A DNA stretch of 64,000 nucleotides from Ophthalmolycus amberensis (taxonomy: Eukaryota; Chordata; Actinopteri; Perciformes; Zoarcidae). A program made the translations under genes and the position numbers. Positions 28,425 to 40,128 of the stretch are shown here, one piece after another (the first letter of the stretch is position 1; every line of letters begins with the position of its first letter). A model generated the notes under the pieces. That model saw only the letters and a list, made by a program, of their open reading frames with translations. It was not told where the DNA came from and ran no database searches. The stretch spans positions 372,001-436,000 of the forward strand of contig JAFEUB010001473.1 of assembly GCA_024529925.1 (NCBI GenBank). Direction: 5' to 3'.

Positions 28425-28740
28425 AGTGCAATATATTGATATAATATTGATATTGTGATATGAGACTAGATATCATCTTAGATTTTGGATATCGTAACAT
28501 CGTAACATGGCATGAATGTTGTCTTGTCCTGGTTTTATTTGGCTGCCTTTCAGTAAAGAGATTTAAGGTTCTGAACTTACCAGACTTTTCTATTCATTCT
28601 ATTATTTTATATCCACATTACTGATGATTATTTGGCATTAATCTCATTGTGTAAATATTTAGTAATAGCACCAATGGTCAACCCTACAATATCACCATAT
28701 CAATATGGAGGTATTTGGTCAAAAATACTGATTAATTTAA
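28425..28740 (+). mobile_element. Interspersed repeat family A, copy 2
   Basis: This matches the reverse complement of 10495-10690 over its first 200 bases. It continues with TTGTGTAAATATTTAGTAATAG, GCACCAATGGTCAACCCTAC, AATATCACCATATCAATATG and GAGGTATTTGGTCAAAAATA, which belong to the same fish repeat as I recall it. ATATTGAT-type inverted motifs at both ends suggest terminal inverted repeats. Confidence 0.75.
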
Positions 28741-28851
28741 AGTAATGAATGCATCATTGAGGTGAATAGGTGCCGCATGCACATTTAAACAAACAAGAAC
28801 AAAGTAAATCATGCCTGTTGACTCAGCAGTGATTAACATTATATAAGGTGG

Positions 28852-28985
28852 AAATGAATGTCTGTCCCAAATTCCATGGCCATACATCAAATAGTCAGAG
28901 GTATTTCAGTCTGGAACAAAGTGGTGGACTGACTGACAGAAGCAACAGAGCGGCGTTGCCCTGGCGCCATGCTGCGCTGTGCATA
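28852..28985 (+). mobile_element. Interspersed repeat family B, end fragment
   Basis: ATGAATGTCTGTCCCAAATT, CCATGGCCATACATCAAATAG, GGTATTTCAGTCTGG, AACAAAGTGGTGGACTGACTG and the following GCGCCATGCTGC correspond to the terminal unit of the repeat seen more fully at 33780-34380. The two copies share the core CTGTnCnnAAT-TnCATGGC-ATnCATC-AATAG. Confidence 0.65.
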
Positions 28986-29238
28986 CAGCCTTTGATAGCA
29001 TTGTAATCTAGCAGATCGCTTTACAAGCAACGTGACCTCTTCATTCTCAGTCGAGCGGTGTGGAAATGTTACCAGGTCCTAGTGGGCAAACTGCCAGAGC
29101 AACTTTAATAGAAAAATGACTCCTTTTCAAAATTGACACCAGCATATTAAATCGACAGAGCATTTCAGAATTACATACAGTGCAAGGGGCTGAAGATAGA
29201 GAGAGGGACGAATGTAAAGTACTATGGGGAGTCGCACA

Positions 29239-29269
29239 GGGGGGGGGGGGGGGGGGGAGAGAGAGAGAG
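29239..29269 (+). repeat. Poly-G (19) followed by (GA)n
   Basis: Nineteen G (29239-29257) run into six GA units. Confidence 0.95.
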
Positions 29270-29390
29270 CACCGTGCTCCTACAGTAAATCAGGTCTGAC
29301 GGAGTGACCTTTGATAGCCCCAGACAGAAAAGGTTGCATGAACGGTGGAGAAAATGGGTCCATCTGTCACTTACCAGCTAGCTATAAATG

Positions 29391-29391
<1 letters not shown>

Positions 29392-29428
<37 letters not shown>
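29392..29428 (+). repeat. (TG)n microsatellite
   Basis: About 18 perfect units. Confidence 0.95.
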
Positions 29429-29431
<3 letters not shown>

Positions 29432-30629
29432 AGGTCAAACGAACAAAGAAAACTAGGTGCATCTTTCTTCCATCCACACAAAATGTACAATAAATTGTTC
29501 TTTGTATATACACATTTTCTCCTCCATGCTTACTGAAGGGTACTGAAAATGTTTTCTGTGGTTTTCTGTTATATAGACTGCACTGCTTATAGGTCATCAT
29601 ATATAAAAGCATTGTTTTTAACCGGGTAATGTGAAATAAACCTGCAGTATATGTGTAGGTTATCTGCTAGTTGACAAGATATGCGTCACGTTCAAATAAA
29701 TAAATATCCACTTTGCTTCTGTGTTTCTCTCAACAGCACAACACAATAGCGGTACAACCTTTACCCAATTCATCAATGTCTCTGTTGCATTTGCTGGTTT
29801 AAACGTCCAGTGGCGGGTAGGTCTTCCCCTGGAAGTGAATAATTCTACACATTTGCAACAGCAGCACCAGTCGATTGTTTCAAATAAAAGAGAAACCAAC
29901 TACACAAAGTCCGCTCCATTAACAGAATATGAGAGCATCTCTGTGTTGGTGACCCCTTTTGGTTGCACAGTGATCTCTGGGAAGTGCACCACCACAGCCA
30001 AGAATTATTGTTATTTTTTTTTTTTAAAGCAGATCACCACCTTTATAGCAGCAGGATAAATTGAAGTAGCATTTGTCGGGTGGTTAAAATCCCAGTTACA
30101 CGTAATTATATTCAGTCATCAGCAGCTCTAAAGCATTTTAATAAGTAAATGCTTTGTCGGAGGGCACGATGCGCTTAGGAGCTCACCTATTATTGCTGGC
30201 AACACTAATTTACATCTCAAGCGACGCCAGTTGTCCATGCCCTTGATACTCCCTTAAGTCCCCTCTGCCCCCGTAGTGCCACATGTGCTAAATTAAGCTT
30301 ACTGTATTTTACAAACCTCAGCGACCCATGCTATCTAATAAACTACTAATGGAGGGAAACACAGGCATCTCATTAGGAGGTTGCCAAAAGATACACACAC
30401 ACACACACACACACACAAACTCTGAGCAACTTTCCTCCGGCTCAGTTGGCCATTAATGATGTTCCAGCTGGATTTAACAACTATTTATTTATTGAGGGAG
30501 TAATTTTGCAGCGCAGGGAACCTGATGAAGGTGTTTGGGGAATTCTGATGTATTAATCAACCTGCAGTGTTTGTCTTTTTCTGGAGAGAGGAGAGGAGCA
30601 AGGGCAGGGATTTTATATTATTCACTCAT

Positions 30630-30664
<35 letters not shown>

Positions 30665-31815
30665 CATGCACGCACATATTTCCTGAGTAAACAGAGGAAA
30701 AAAGGGTTATTTAAATGGGGACTTGGTGACAATGTGCAGTGATTGACAGCAGGAGGAGGGGGTTGATGGGAGGATTCTGTCAGCGACTGATAACAGCTGT
30801 CTGCTTCACTCACGAGAGAGACAGGCAGTAAGTGAGAGACAGAGAGGCGCGCGCACACACACACCTAAACAGAGGCACAGTAATGCACCCTTGCATATAT
30901 TTCCAATTAAAGTTGCTGCTTGCGTCATTCACAAGTTACGTAATGCATAGGGAAAAAGGTGTCCATAATAATTTCCATCAGCACAAACAATCCATCGTAG
31001 CCCGACACTGCTCTGTACCCCAGATGATAAACAGAGATGCAAAGTCAGACACACACACACACACACACAGACTTATTAAACATTCATCGGAGTGAGTTTG
31101 GGGTAATGAACGGGAGTCAACAATGAATTATGGATCATATTCTAATGGTTGACTTACCCCTCTCATTACTGGCATGCTAATGTGATTGGGAAACAAATGA
31201 TTATCAGCTTTATTAGAAAGGGGAAAAGAGCAGCAGAGAGCAGGGGCTCATGATCCCCAGGACACCCCCTGATGGTTTCACCTGGAGGAATGAACACGGT
31301 GGAAGGCCCAGGGGAAATGAGATGAGATGTCGGGTACAAGACATCATTTGAAGACTTTGGACGCCATCAAAGGTCTTCAAACTATTCTTGTTACTTTTGT
31401 ATTACTAACACTATTCTCACACATGGCTCAGGACATAGAGTGCAACATCTCATCAACTACAGTCCACAGCTCGTTACTAATTAATGCGTTTAACCGTTTT
31501 GTATCCAGTTAGGGTTTCTTCTAGAAGGGAAGATATTTCTTCCCGCAAATGTGTTGAAAATGGCAACCATCACATAATGAATTCCTCTCCGCAACACAAA
31601 ATACATTTAATAACAGCAGTTCTGCACCAATCTGCACAGACCTACAGCTCCGAACTGATGTAATACATTGGAGTGCATGCATACAAACCCTCAGGCGTTT
31701 ATCACAGCACTGGTCAAGGTGGAGACATCTCTGGCAATCCATCTCTCAGCTTATTGGCACCAAAAGACTTGCTTTTATGTTTTGCCCAGAGATTTACGAG
31801 CGACTAAAGGCGTGC

Positions 31816-31852
<37 letters not shown>

Positions 31853-32972
31853 CGTGCATGAATGAATACATTAGCAGCATATGCACACATCACAGTCTGA
31901 AAGGGATCAGGTTGATGTGCTTATTGACACCTCTCTCTCTCTCACTTCTTCCCCTCACCATGTCCCTTCTCCCCTCCCACCATCCATCCATCCCTCAATC
32001 CATCACGTTCCTTTAAAAGCCTGTTAGGAAACCCAATACCTTTCATTAGCACAAAAAGATTAGCTTTTTAGCAGGAGGGGTGTGTGTATGTCTCTCTCTC
32101 TCTGTGTGTGTGTAAGCAGAGGAACAGTGGGTGTGAGGGATAAATAAAGATAATCAAAGACGCCTGTGCCAGACAGCCACTTAGCTTAACGTACGGTGAG
32201 CCGAGCATGTTAAAACACAATCCCACAGTTACACACACAGTTGCAGGACATTACACACCTCACAACACAGATATCGAAGGGTTTGGAAGAGTTTCATTCC
32301 AAAGTAAGATATCCAGCATTTGGGAGAACTGACAGTGACAAAACCATTGACGGCATGAAAGTAAAGCCGGTTATGGAATATAATTAAAGTTATGAGTCGT
32401 CTTAATCCCCTAAATACTGATGGTTTTGATGATAAAATCATTTGAAATGTTCACTGATGAATTTTAGATAGCATTAAATTGGGGTGAAATGACATGAAAG
32501 ACGTTATAAAGTCATTGATTAGAAAGGAAATCACATTGTACTTCACATACTCATAGCAACATTGTTTTGTGAATTACATAGACTATAGGGAAAGACAGCA
32601 TCTTAATTGTGTGCTAACCCAAACATAAGCTGTTATGTTTGGCGTTATTGACCTTGGCTCAAATACTGATTAGTGCAGCTTTAGCTTTTTGCAATTTACC
32701 GAAGCAGCGTGCAGTGAATGTTTTGTCTTTCTACAGCAACATGTAGTTAACCAACTACCCTTCCTGCTTTGGACTATCAACATTAACAATTCATATGACA
32801 GATTATAGATTTCTGTTATTAGATGCACTCACTTTGTTTGACGTGTAAACTGAATATTTTTAAGTAAAAATATTCCAGAATATGTGCAATGTCTAGAGGC
32901 CCACTGAGCAAAGTGAATTCTCCTGGGAGCAATAAAAGGTTTTCCTTCATTCATAACAGAGTGTGAGGTAGA

Positions 32973-32974
<2 letters not shown>

Positions 32975-33009
<35 letters not shown>
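32975..33009 (+). repeat. (CA)n microsatellite
   Basis: About 17 perfect units. Confidence 0.95.
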
Positions 33010-33011
<2 letters not shown>

Positions 33012-33779
33012 ATTAGGCACATTTGAAGTAATCTTGAAGGACTTGCCATCAGTAAAAACAATACCAATGTATTTCCCCTGGGACAGGACAGCAGTCCTAT
33101 TAATCTATCACACAAACACACCCTACAGCACATGCGCTCACACACAAGCAGAAAACACAAAGTTATTTAACCCACTATGTCCCTGGAGAGAGGGCCTTTA
33201 ACGGTAACAAAGCAGCATCCAGTCACTTACATGCTTCCACCCTGGTGCCTCCTCTTTCCATAAAAAAACAATCTGGAGAACAAGATTACGCTTGCAAACA
33301 CACACACACACACACACACATACATGCACACAGTCACTGACTCACACACACACGTCACCTAATATCCATCAGCTTTTGGGACGGGAGGAAAATCTATATT
33401 TCATCTGAGAAGCTGAGGTGTTTGTGCACACGCTGAGTTTGTTTGTCATTAGGCCGAACCCCTGTTGCTCACATAATCAGGTTGTTGTGTACGCGTGTGC
33501 GTTCAATTCTGTATGTGAGGATTTGAGAAAAGAGAGAATATGATTGTGTGTGCGTGTGTATGTGACAAGTGTAGAGGTGTGAGAGGTGAGGGAGACAGAA
33601 TCGTGCAAACACACACTTGAGGCGGAATTAAAGTTATCGATCGACCATGGCATGCTCTCACATAGAGATCAAAGCTTAACCCTGATCAATGACTAATCTA
33701 TTTGTTTGTTTGTTTGTATCCTCATTATCTCAGTTTCCATCTTTCTACTTTTTTTCCGCCTCCATGTTTTGAAAGCAGG

Positions 33780-34400
33780 CTCGATCTTAACCATTCACTT
33801 TGATGTAATAAGACTAAAGCCATGATAGGGGCTCTATGAAGCTAATGATAATGTTAACATGCTGATGTTTAGCAGGTTTAATGTTTATCACGTTCACCAT
33901 CTTAATTCAGGGTGTCGGTAAGCTAACATCTGCGTATTGGCACTAAACACAAAGTGAAGCTGGAGTTTTGCAGGAATTTGGTTATAAACCAAATGCATTT
34001 CTCTGGTTATAATTTTAATCGGATGATGGCAGACGAAAAGTTCGGGGATTTTCAAAGGAATTACAATTCCTCATGAGCGGACATGAATTTCTGTACCAAA
34101 TTCTACGACAATGGTCCGGAGATTATCAAAGTATTTAGGATTCATCCTCCGGGCACCTTCATATCTGTACCGAATATCATGGCAGTCCATCCAATAGTTA
34201 GTGAGACATTTCTCTGAAAAACAAAAATGTCGACTTCATAGTGCACGAGGGGAAAAGTCAGGCAATCGCCAAAGTCCGTGGGTTACATCCTCTAGAGACC
34301 ATAAATGTCTGTACAAAATGTCATGGCAATCCATCCAACAAGGCTGAACTAGAAACACCGTCAACTTGCAGTTTATATCCATATCTGTCCATGTCATCAC
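33780..34400 (+). mobile_element. Interspersed repeat family B, with internal tandem units
   Basis: It begins with ATGTTAACATGCTGATGTTT, AGCAGGTTTAATGTTTATCA and GTTCACCATCTTAATT, motifs of a very common percomorph repeat. Downstream, a unit with CTGTACnAAATnnCATGGCAnTCCATCCAA recurs at about 34087-34120, 34165-34200 and 34310-34345, each preceded by ATTCATCCTC or TACATCCTC and by GAAAAGTnnGGnnAT-AAAG. The units show that the element is built from degenerate tandem copies. No protein is encoded. Confidence 0.7.
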
Positions 34401-34439
34401 TTCATCATTTCATCTAATTAGACATTTGTGGGAAATGGT

Positions 34440-34680
34440 CATGATTGATATATTCTTCAGTTATGGCCAGAAATGTGTTTTGTGAGGTCAAAGTGACCGT
34501 GAACTTTGACCACCAAATTCTAATCAGTTCGTCCTTGACTCCAGAGGGGACGTTTGTGCCAAATTTGGAGAAATTCCCTCCAGACGTTCCAGAGATATCG
34601 TGTCACGAGATTAGGACCTACGTATGGACAGACGAGCGTACGGACAACCCGAAAACATCACATCAAATAAAACGTGCGAT
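34440..34680 (+). mobile_element. Interspersed repeat family C
   Basis: GAGGTCAAAGTGACCGTGAAC, TTTGACCACCAAATTCTAAT, CAGTTCGTCCTTGA, GGACGTTTGTGCCAAATTTG, GAAATTCCCTCCAGACGTTC, GAGATATCGTGTCACGAGAT and GGACAGACGAGCGTACGGAC-AACCCGAAAACAT occur in the order of a very common fish repeat. Its 119-codon open frame is a by-product. Next to it, at 34735-34790, GAAGTGTCCTTGAGCAAGAC is a motif of fish LINE/SINE tails. Confidence 0.7.
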
Positions 34681-36054
34681 CGTGTGGCAGTTCGCTGCAG
34701 CAAGCAGGGAGAGCATCCTTCACCCAGAGGGCTTCAAGCCTTCTGCCGAAGTGTCCTTGAGCAAGACATTGACTCCTTTGCCAAAGATGTTGCTCTGTGG
34801 CTGATAAATTTCCTCTCTGGTAGTCAAGCGTCACAAAAAATCGAACAACATCCAAAAAGGACCCTGCAGCAGACAACACGCGCCACACATAACTGTGTGG
34901 AGGGCAGCTTGAAGCCTCCTTCTCCTGACCAGCCAACCCTGCCTGTGGCCTAAACTCTGCACTCAACTAACAATTACTCAAGAGTTTCAGCGCAAAGCTG
35001 TTCACTTTCCATGCAACAACAATGGAAGAACAAGTGCACTTTTTGCTATAGTGAGGACATCGGACAGCACCGCAGCTAACCGATAATGCAACATTAAACT
35101 AATTGCTGGCCACTGCAATAATTGCAAATGAATGACAGCAAAATGACAGACAATCAGACTCCGTGCCCTGTGATATTATTCATCAGAGTGAAACCTCAGT
35201 CTATCATTTCGCCTCCGTCTACCTTCATTAGCACATATTCACACGTAATGGCCGGGCACTGTGGCGGCCGATCACACAAAGTAATGTAGTCATTTGAAAA
35301 GGAGGGTGGTGGTACAGTTAGTGTGTCAGTGTGTCTAATTCCCTACTTTGTTCTCAGACATACTTTAATGGAGCCGAGGAAACGCTTGGCTCCTTTCACC
35401 CCATTTGGCTGAATCACGGAGCGTGAAAAATATATAGGGTGCAATATGGTATTACTCTTTATTTAATCACATCATGGGGAGAGGTAAATGTCTTTGAGAT
35501 GAAAGGGCTCTGCTCATGAGCTTTAGTTGTCTCGCTTCTCTTGAAAGTTAAAAGAAACAACGTGTGGTATGGAAACTCTCACTCCTGCTCTCAATGCTCT
35601 CAAAATGTATCCACCGCTGGAGACAGCCACACATGCGTCATTTGTATTTGTTGAGAGGTTACCCAGGTGTGTTTCTCTCCTCCTTTATTGTTTTATGGTC
35701 TTAATATCTCTGAGGTCAGCAGGTAATGATAAATCAATAGAAACAATACTTTCTCTCTCTATGTCAAAGACCAAGGGAACACTCTGAATCTGTACAAACA
35801 CGCTGTGTTCTAGTATCTGTGTGAATAGCGTCGCAGTACGTTTACTATATGCCCACAGTGGAGTTATGCCAAATCCAATTCAGCTATTGACTAGAAGCAC
35901 ATATAATACACGTCTCCCCGGAGTTTATATGGGTATTCATGAGCAACAAGAGGATGAGGCATTTTGAATTAGACCATCCTCCGGGATACTCTGTGAAGCC
36001 TGGTAGAGAAACAGCCCCATCTACAGGATATAAGTGACTGGAAAACCAACACGA

Positions 36055-36072
36055 CCCCCCCCCCCCCCCCCC
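36055..36072 (+). repeat. Poly-C tract (18)
   Basis: Eighteen consecutive C. Confidence 0.95.
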
Positions 36073-36754
36073 TCATAAAGGGAAGGTTGTGTGCCTAACT
36101 TTAAATTCCAGTGCATCTCTTTGTCTCAGCAAAACTTAATGAGCCTCCAGAGAGAGCACGCGCAGGTGAACTTGCTGTAAGAGGAAACTACGGTACCTGT
36201 GTCTACCACAGCACAGAACAATGCTGTCTCACTTTTTTTTGCTCTTCTTCTTCTTACTGAATCTGCAGATTTTGGAGGAGACGCTGCAGTATACTTTGCC
36301 GGTGAAATGAAGGTGTTCTCTTACACAGTGTGTTGACTTAGTGAACTATATCCTGGAAGTGGTCAGCAAGGACTCAGCGTTTCTGAAAACTAGTAGCTGG
36401 GGTCCCCTCACCCCGAAAGCACAAACGCGTGCACACTTGATATCGTCAGAGAGCAAGCTCAGGACTTTAAAAGCACAAGCACAAACACACACACATCCTG
36501 GGAGATTGGCCGTGCTCTCTAACCCCTTCCTGTGTACACGGACCTGCCTCTCAAATATCACTGAGTCCACACACAGGGGAAAGACCTTTGCAGAACAAAA
36601 GAGAGGTTTGATAAAGGAAGGGCTTGCTGGTGACACTCTGCCTTTTCACCCTTCTACAAAGAGACCCCCTGTTCCTGCTGGCTCCTCCAGAATTGACCCC
36701 CATCTTTTGAATCATGTATGGTTGGAGATAAACAACAAAGATGTAGAAACTGGA

Positions 36755-36777
36755 GGGGGGGGGGGGGGGGGGGGGGG
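36755..36777 (+). repeat. Poly-G tract (23)
   Basis: Twenty-three consecutive G, the longest homopolymer in the window. Confidence 0.95.
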
Positions 36778-37449
36778 AAATGGATGAACAGGAGAGGGGG
36801 GAATTTTGTTTTTGAAGTGGGTCAGATTGGAGTGATGAAAGGGAGGAGAGGAATGTCGCAGAGTGGAGAGGGGGCAAAGAGACAGAAAGAGTAACAGGAA
36901 CACAGTGTTTAGAGCAAGAAACTGAAAGGGATAAAGCAGAGTCACCTTGACAGGAGAGGTCACAAACCAAACTGGCTCTCTTTGTAAGGTGCCCGGGGTG
37001 TCAACAAGCTGCTTACATTTTCACACCGTTACCCCACAATAAAACTGCAAAACTGGAAAAATACATTGGCATCGCATAAAATGTATATTATAATGGGATT
37101 CGCTTGCTCTAATCAACTCCACGGATCTCAGCCAATAGTGCTTGTGTGTGTGTGTGTGTGTGTATGTGTGTGTGTGTGTCCAAAAGAGCTGGCAGCCATG
37201 CAGAGGTATGAGACAGATGTGTGTGTCGGTCATTACTGTAATCGCTCCATTTACTTCATCTACCCTGGGAGGGACGACTGGTCAGCACCATCTGGACACA
37301 CAGACACACAAGCACATACATGGCAATCGCCAGCCGTGCTTGTGTTTCATGGGTAGTCAGCCAGCAACAGGAGGCAAGCTATGAGACGATCATTGTGTGT
37401 GTCTGTCTGTCTGTCTGTGACAGTGTGCATGCATTTGCCATCTTTATAA

Positions 37450-37463
37450 CCCCCCCCCCCCCC
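37450..37463 (+). repeat. Poly-C tract (14)
   Basis: Fourteen consecutive C. Confidence 0.95.
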
Positions 37464-38480
37464 TTGTCTCCATCATCCTTTTCTTTTTATCCATTTCTTT
37501 GCCTTGCCATGAGTCCAACTCCTTCAGTAATACATGAATCTGTCATGTTCCCCAGGGACTACAAGAGAAAATGAAAAAAAGGCCGCGGTGAGTAGTAAAG
37601 TAGGGACTTGTTCGAGACTCCCAGTGCCTGAGGAGACAATGGTCGTCATGGTGTGTGTGTGTGTGTGTGCGGTTGAAAGATACAGGGACCTCAAGCTCAT
37701 CTACATGTAATTTCCTTCCCTGACTGAAGACAGGCGAGGGGTGATGAGGAGAGGAGAGGAGCGGTTGAGGGGAGAGACGGAGAGCGAGCCAGGCTGAAGC
37801 TCCGGACTCAAGGGAGGCAGGCTGATCGTCAAGCAACACGTAGCCATGGAAACGGCAGATGGAGAGATCGAGGAGGAGAGGTGGAGGAACAAGAGGAGGA
37901 GAAAAGAAATGAGGGCGATGCTTCAGGTTACAACAACATAGCTGAGAGATTTATAAAAATAAGAAAATAAAAGAGGATGGATGGGGATTTGCTCCATTGG
38001 AGCATAATATTACATCCACGTACAGGTGATATTCCAGGTACAGTCAAGAGCTCGGAGTTTAAATATTGCTTGAGGATACATTTCTTTTCATTTGCCCTTT
38101 TACTCCGCCTGTTTACATTACTCAGCAACGACTCTGTTCAGAACTACTCTTGAATATTTATTACCAATAGGCGGCCAAGTACATATCGCCATTCTGCTTT
38201 TGCTCCTCTGCTCCTTCATCACTCTACTCTCTGTCTCATTTGTAATCTGAAAGCTTGCTGCCCCTCCTCATCCTCCAAACCGGCAAACACCCTCCCTTTT
38301 TTCCTGTTTGTCTCCTCCATTGGCTCCTGCTCCACTTGTCGTCGCCCCCCCCACCCCTGTCCTAAGATCTCTTTTTCTGGCCTCCATCCTTCCATCCCTA
38401 CAGAGCAGAGCTGACATTGGGCATGAGGTCAGACAGAGAGATGGGCAGTCATGTCAGCAGGCTTAAAATTGTCTTAGATA

Positions 38481-38482
<2 letters not shown>

Positions 38483-38532
<50 letters not shown>
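38483..38532 (+). repeat. (GT)25 microsatellite
   Basis: Fifty bases of perfect GT repeat about 1.6 kb upstream of the dnah11 start. Confidence 0.96.
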
Positions 38533-38533
<1 letters not shown>

Positions 38534-38726
38534 GAGTCACCAGGGACACCCTCGCTAGCCTTGGGCTCTGGACAGGCAAACCCACACAAGCGCCTAACGT
38601 TCAGTCACACACTTTCGTAGCCATGTAATAGTAAAAAGACACATTAATGCCAACATACTGCACCCTTACACCATATAGAGGACATTTGTTCAAGATGCAT
38701 GAGTGTGTAAAGAGCATTCACCAAAA

Positions 38727-38731
<5 letters not shown>

Positions 38732-38765
<34 letters not shown>
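38732..38765 (+). repeat. (AC)n microsatellite
   Basis: About 17 units preceded by an ATAT run. Confidence 0.95.
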
Positions 38766-38770
<5 letters not shown>

Positions 38771-39839
38771 TTATGCAAATGGCGTGAGGCATGGAATTAT
38801 AGATTTCAGAAAGGACAAATTCCCTTGGAGAATTGCCACGGATTATTGGCTGGTATGACCAGTGTTGTGAACAATGGAAATACTGCATTCACTGCTGATG
38901 ATGGATGCTGAACACTAAAAATAAAGATATAAACCTCCAAAGTTAATTTACATCCATTAAGAATATATACGTGAAGGGAGAAATGGCTTCCCTGTATTGC
39001 ATCTAATGTTTAAAGCAGACATTAAGCCAAAGGGGAGTGACTATAGAAAATGAAGTGGCTGTATGAACATGGAAATCCTGTACAATCTAATGGGAAATTG
39101 GTGACACTGAATTTAGACTCTGTACTAGAGATGAGGACATTTTACATCTGTTAAATCATTAGGTGTTGACAAGCCTTCTATTGAGGGGATGCTTATAACA
39201 TCCACTTGTAGGCATTGCATAACCCCGTGTATGGATCAAATGTCGGACCAGAAGGTTAGCAATGCACTCAAATGTCAGGCAATCCAGAAAAGCTCTTCTA
39301 CAGTCAGCCCATTTTAAATATAAGATTACATTCATGTATTAAGGTTAAACTCAGAAAGTGAGGGATCTTTAAAAGGGCAATCATTGATGGGGTATTTTAA
39401 GTAACACAGAGAAATGTCCCATTTTTCCAAGGTTTTATATAAATATGGCATAACATGTGTAATAGGATGTCATGGCCAGGGTCACTTTGGATTACATTTG
39501 AGGGACGCTGTCAGAAACATTGTACCACACTGCCCCCATGTGGTGAAGCTGCACATTGCATTGGTTAGTAGCAAAGACCTCTACTCTATTTGGATGAATT
39601 TGACAAAAAGATTTTTCTCTATTTTCAACAGCAGTGACCACATTTTCTTCCACATACCAAAATATGAAACCTCAAACAATGTCACAATTCCATATCCATT
39701 TGTTTTCAATAAAAACACATTATATACTTCTAACTGAAAACCGTATACATGAAGTGTAATATCGTTACCTGTCCTGGAGGTGTCACTGTGGTTGGGTCTT
39801 CCTCCTTGAAGGCTCAGGTTACAGGGTAGGGTTGCAGGC

Positions 39840-40128
39840 CATACAGGCTACACAAACAGCCCATACTGCTTTGTAACAGTGTCAAGTTCACCTATCCATC
39901 AGCTGATAGCCCTGAGAGCTGGAGACGAGAGAAGAAACAGTAAGCTGGGACGGCAGAATAGAGCGCATCGTTGTTATGATTGGGGAAGCATCCTGTTAAG
40001 AGCTTCTGAGCTTTACCTTTTATCAGACTCTGTGTGACTCCCTTTCCTAGTTTCACATCCCCTACACACCAGATCAAGTAGTAGTCGTGGCCTTAGGCTT
40101 ATTTATCTCTCCCGTCAGCTGAGTCGTC
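39840..40128 (+). promoter_or_regulatory. Probable dnah11 promoter and 5'UTR
   Basis: This is the segment immediately upstream of the start codon. It contains a half match to the RFX X-box at 39970-39978 (GTTGTTATG, against the GTTGCYATG half), overlapped at its end by an inverted CCAAT (ATTGG, 39979-39983), about 150 bases before the ATG. X-boxes of cilia genes usually sit at that distance. ACAAACA at 39852-39858 resembles a forkhead half site, as expected for FOXJ1. No TATA box is obvious. The second X-box half is absent, so the assignment rests mainly on position. Confidence 0.3.

Larger units (their letters stand above)
28990..33779. other. Gene-free region
   Basis: No coding exon is supported. 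It contains G19 followed by GA units (29239-29269), GT/CA arrays at 29392-29428, 30392-30416, 30631-30662, 31048-31070, 31817-31850, 32975-33009 and 33297-33320, and a pyrimidine-rich block at 31930-31995. Segments 30420-30570 and 31100-31300 are unique and rich in ATTA/TAAT motifs and could be conserved regulatory elements. Confidence 0.65.
34800..39839. other. Gene-free region upstream of dnah11
   Basis: No coding exon is supported. It contains C18 (36055-36072), G23 (36755-36777), C14 (37450-37463), TGTC units (37389-37419), GT/CA arrays at 37142-37179, 37653-37670, 38483-38532 and 38732-38765, and purine-rich blocks at 36780-36920 and 37730-37920. A 107-codon frame at 39414-39737 has no recognisable domain and is treated as chance. 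Confidence 0.65.

Noticed and set aside
34445..34804. 119-codon + strand frame
   Set aside because: It lies almost entirely in interspersed repeat family C.
36341..36787. 148-codon frame ending in poly-glycine
   Set aside because: The glycine run is the G23 tract; the rest matches nothing I know.
39414..39737. 107-codon + strand frame just upstream of dnah11
   Set aside because: No recognisable domain, no splice or codon signature, AT-rich; treated as chance.
1..40100. SP4/SP8 zinc-finger exons expected from human synteny
   Set aside because: No C2H2 triple-finger sequence is seen in any frame.
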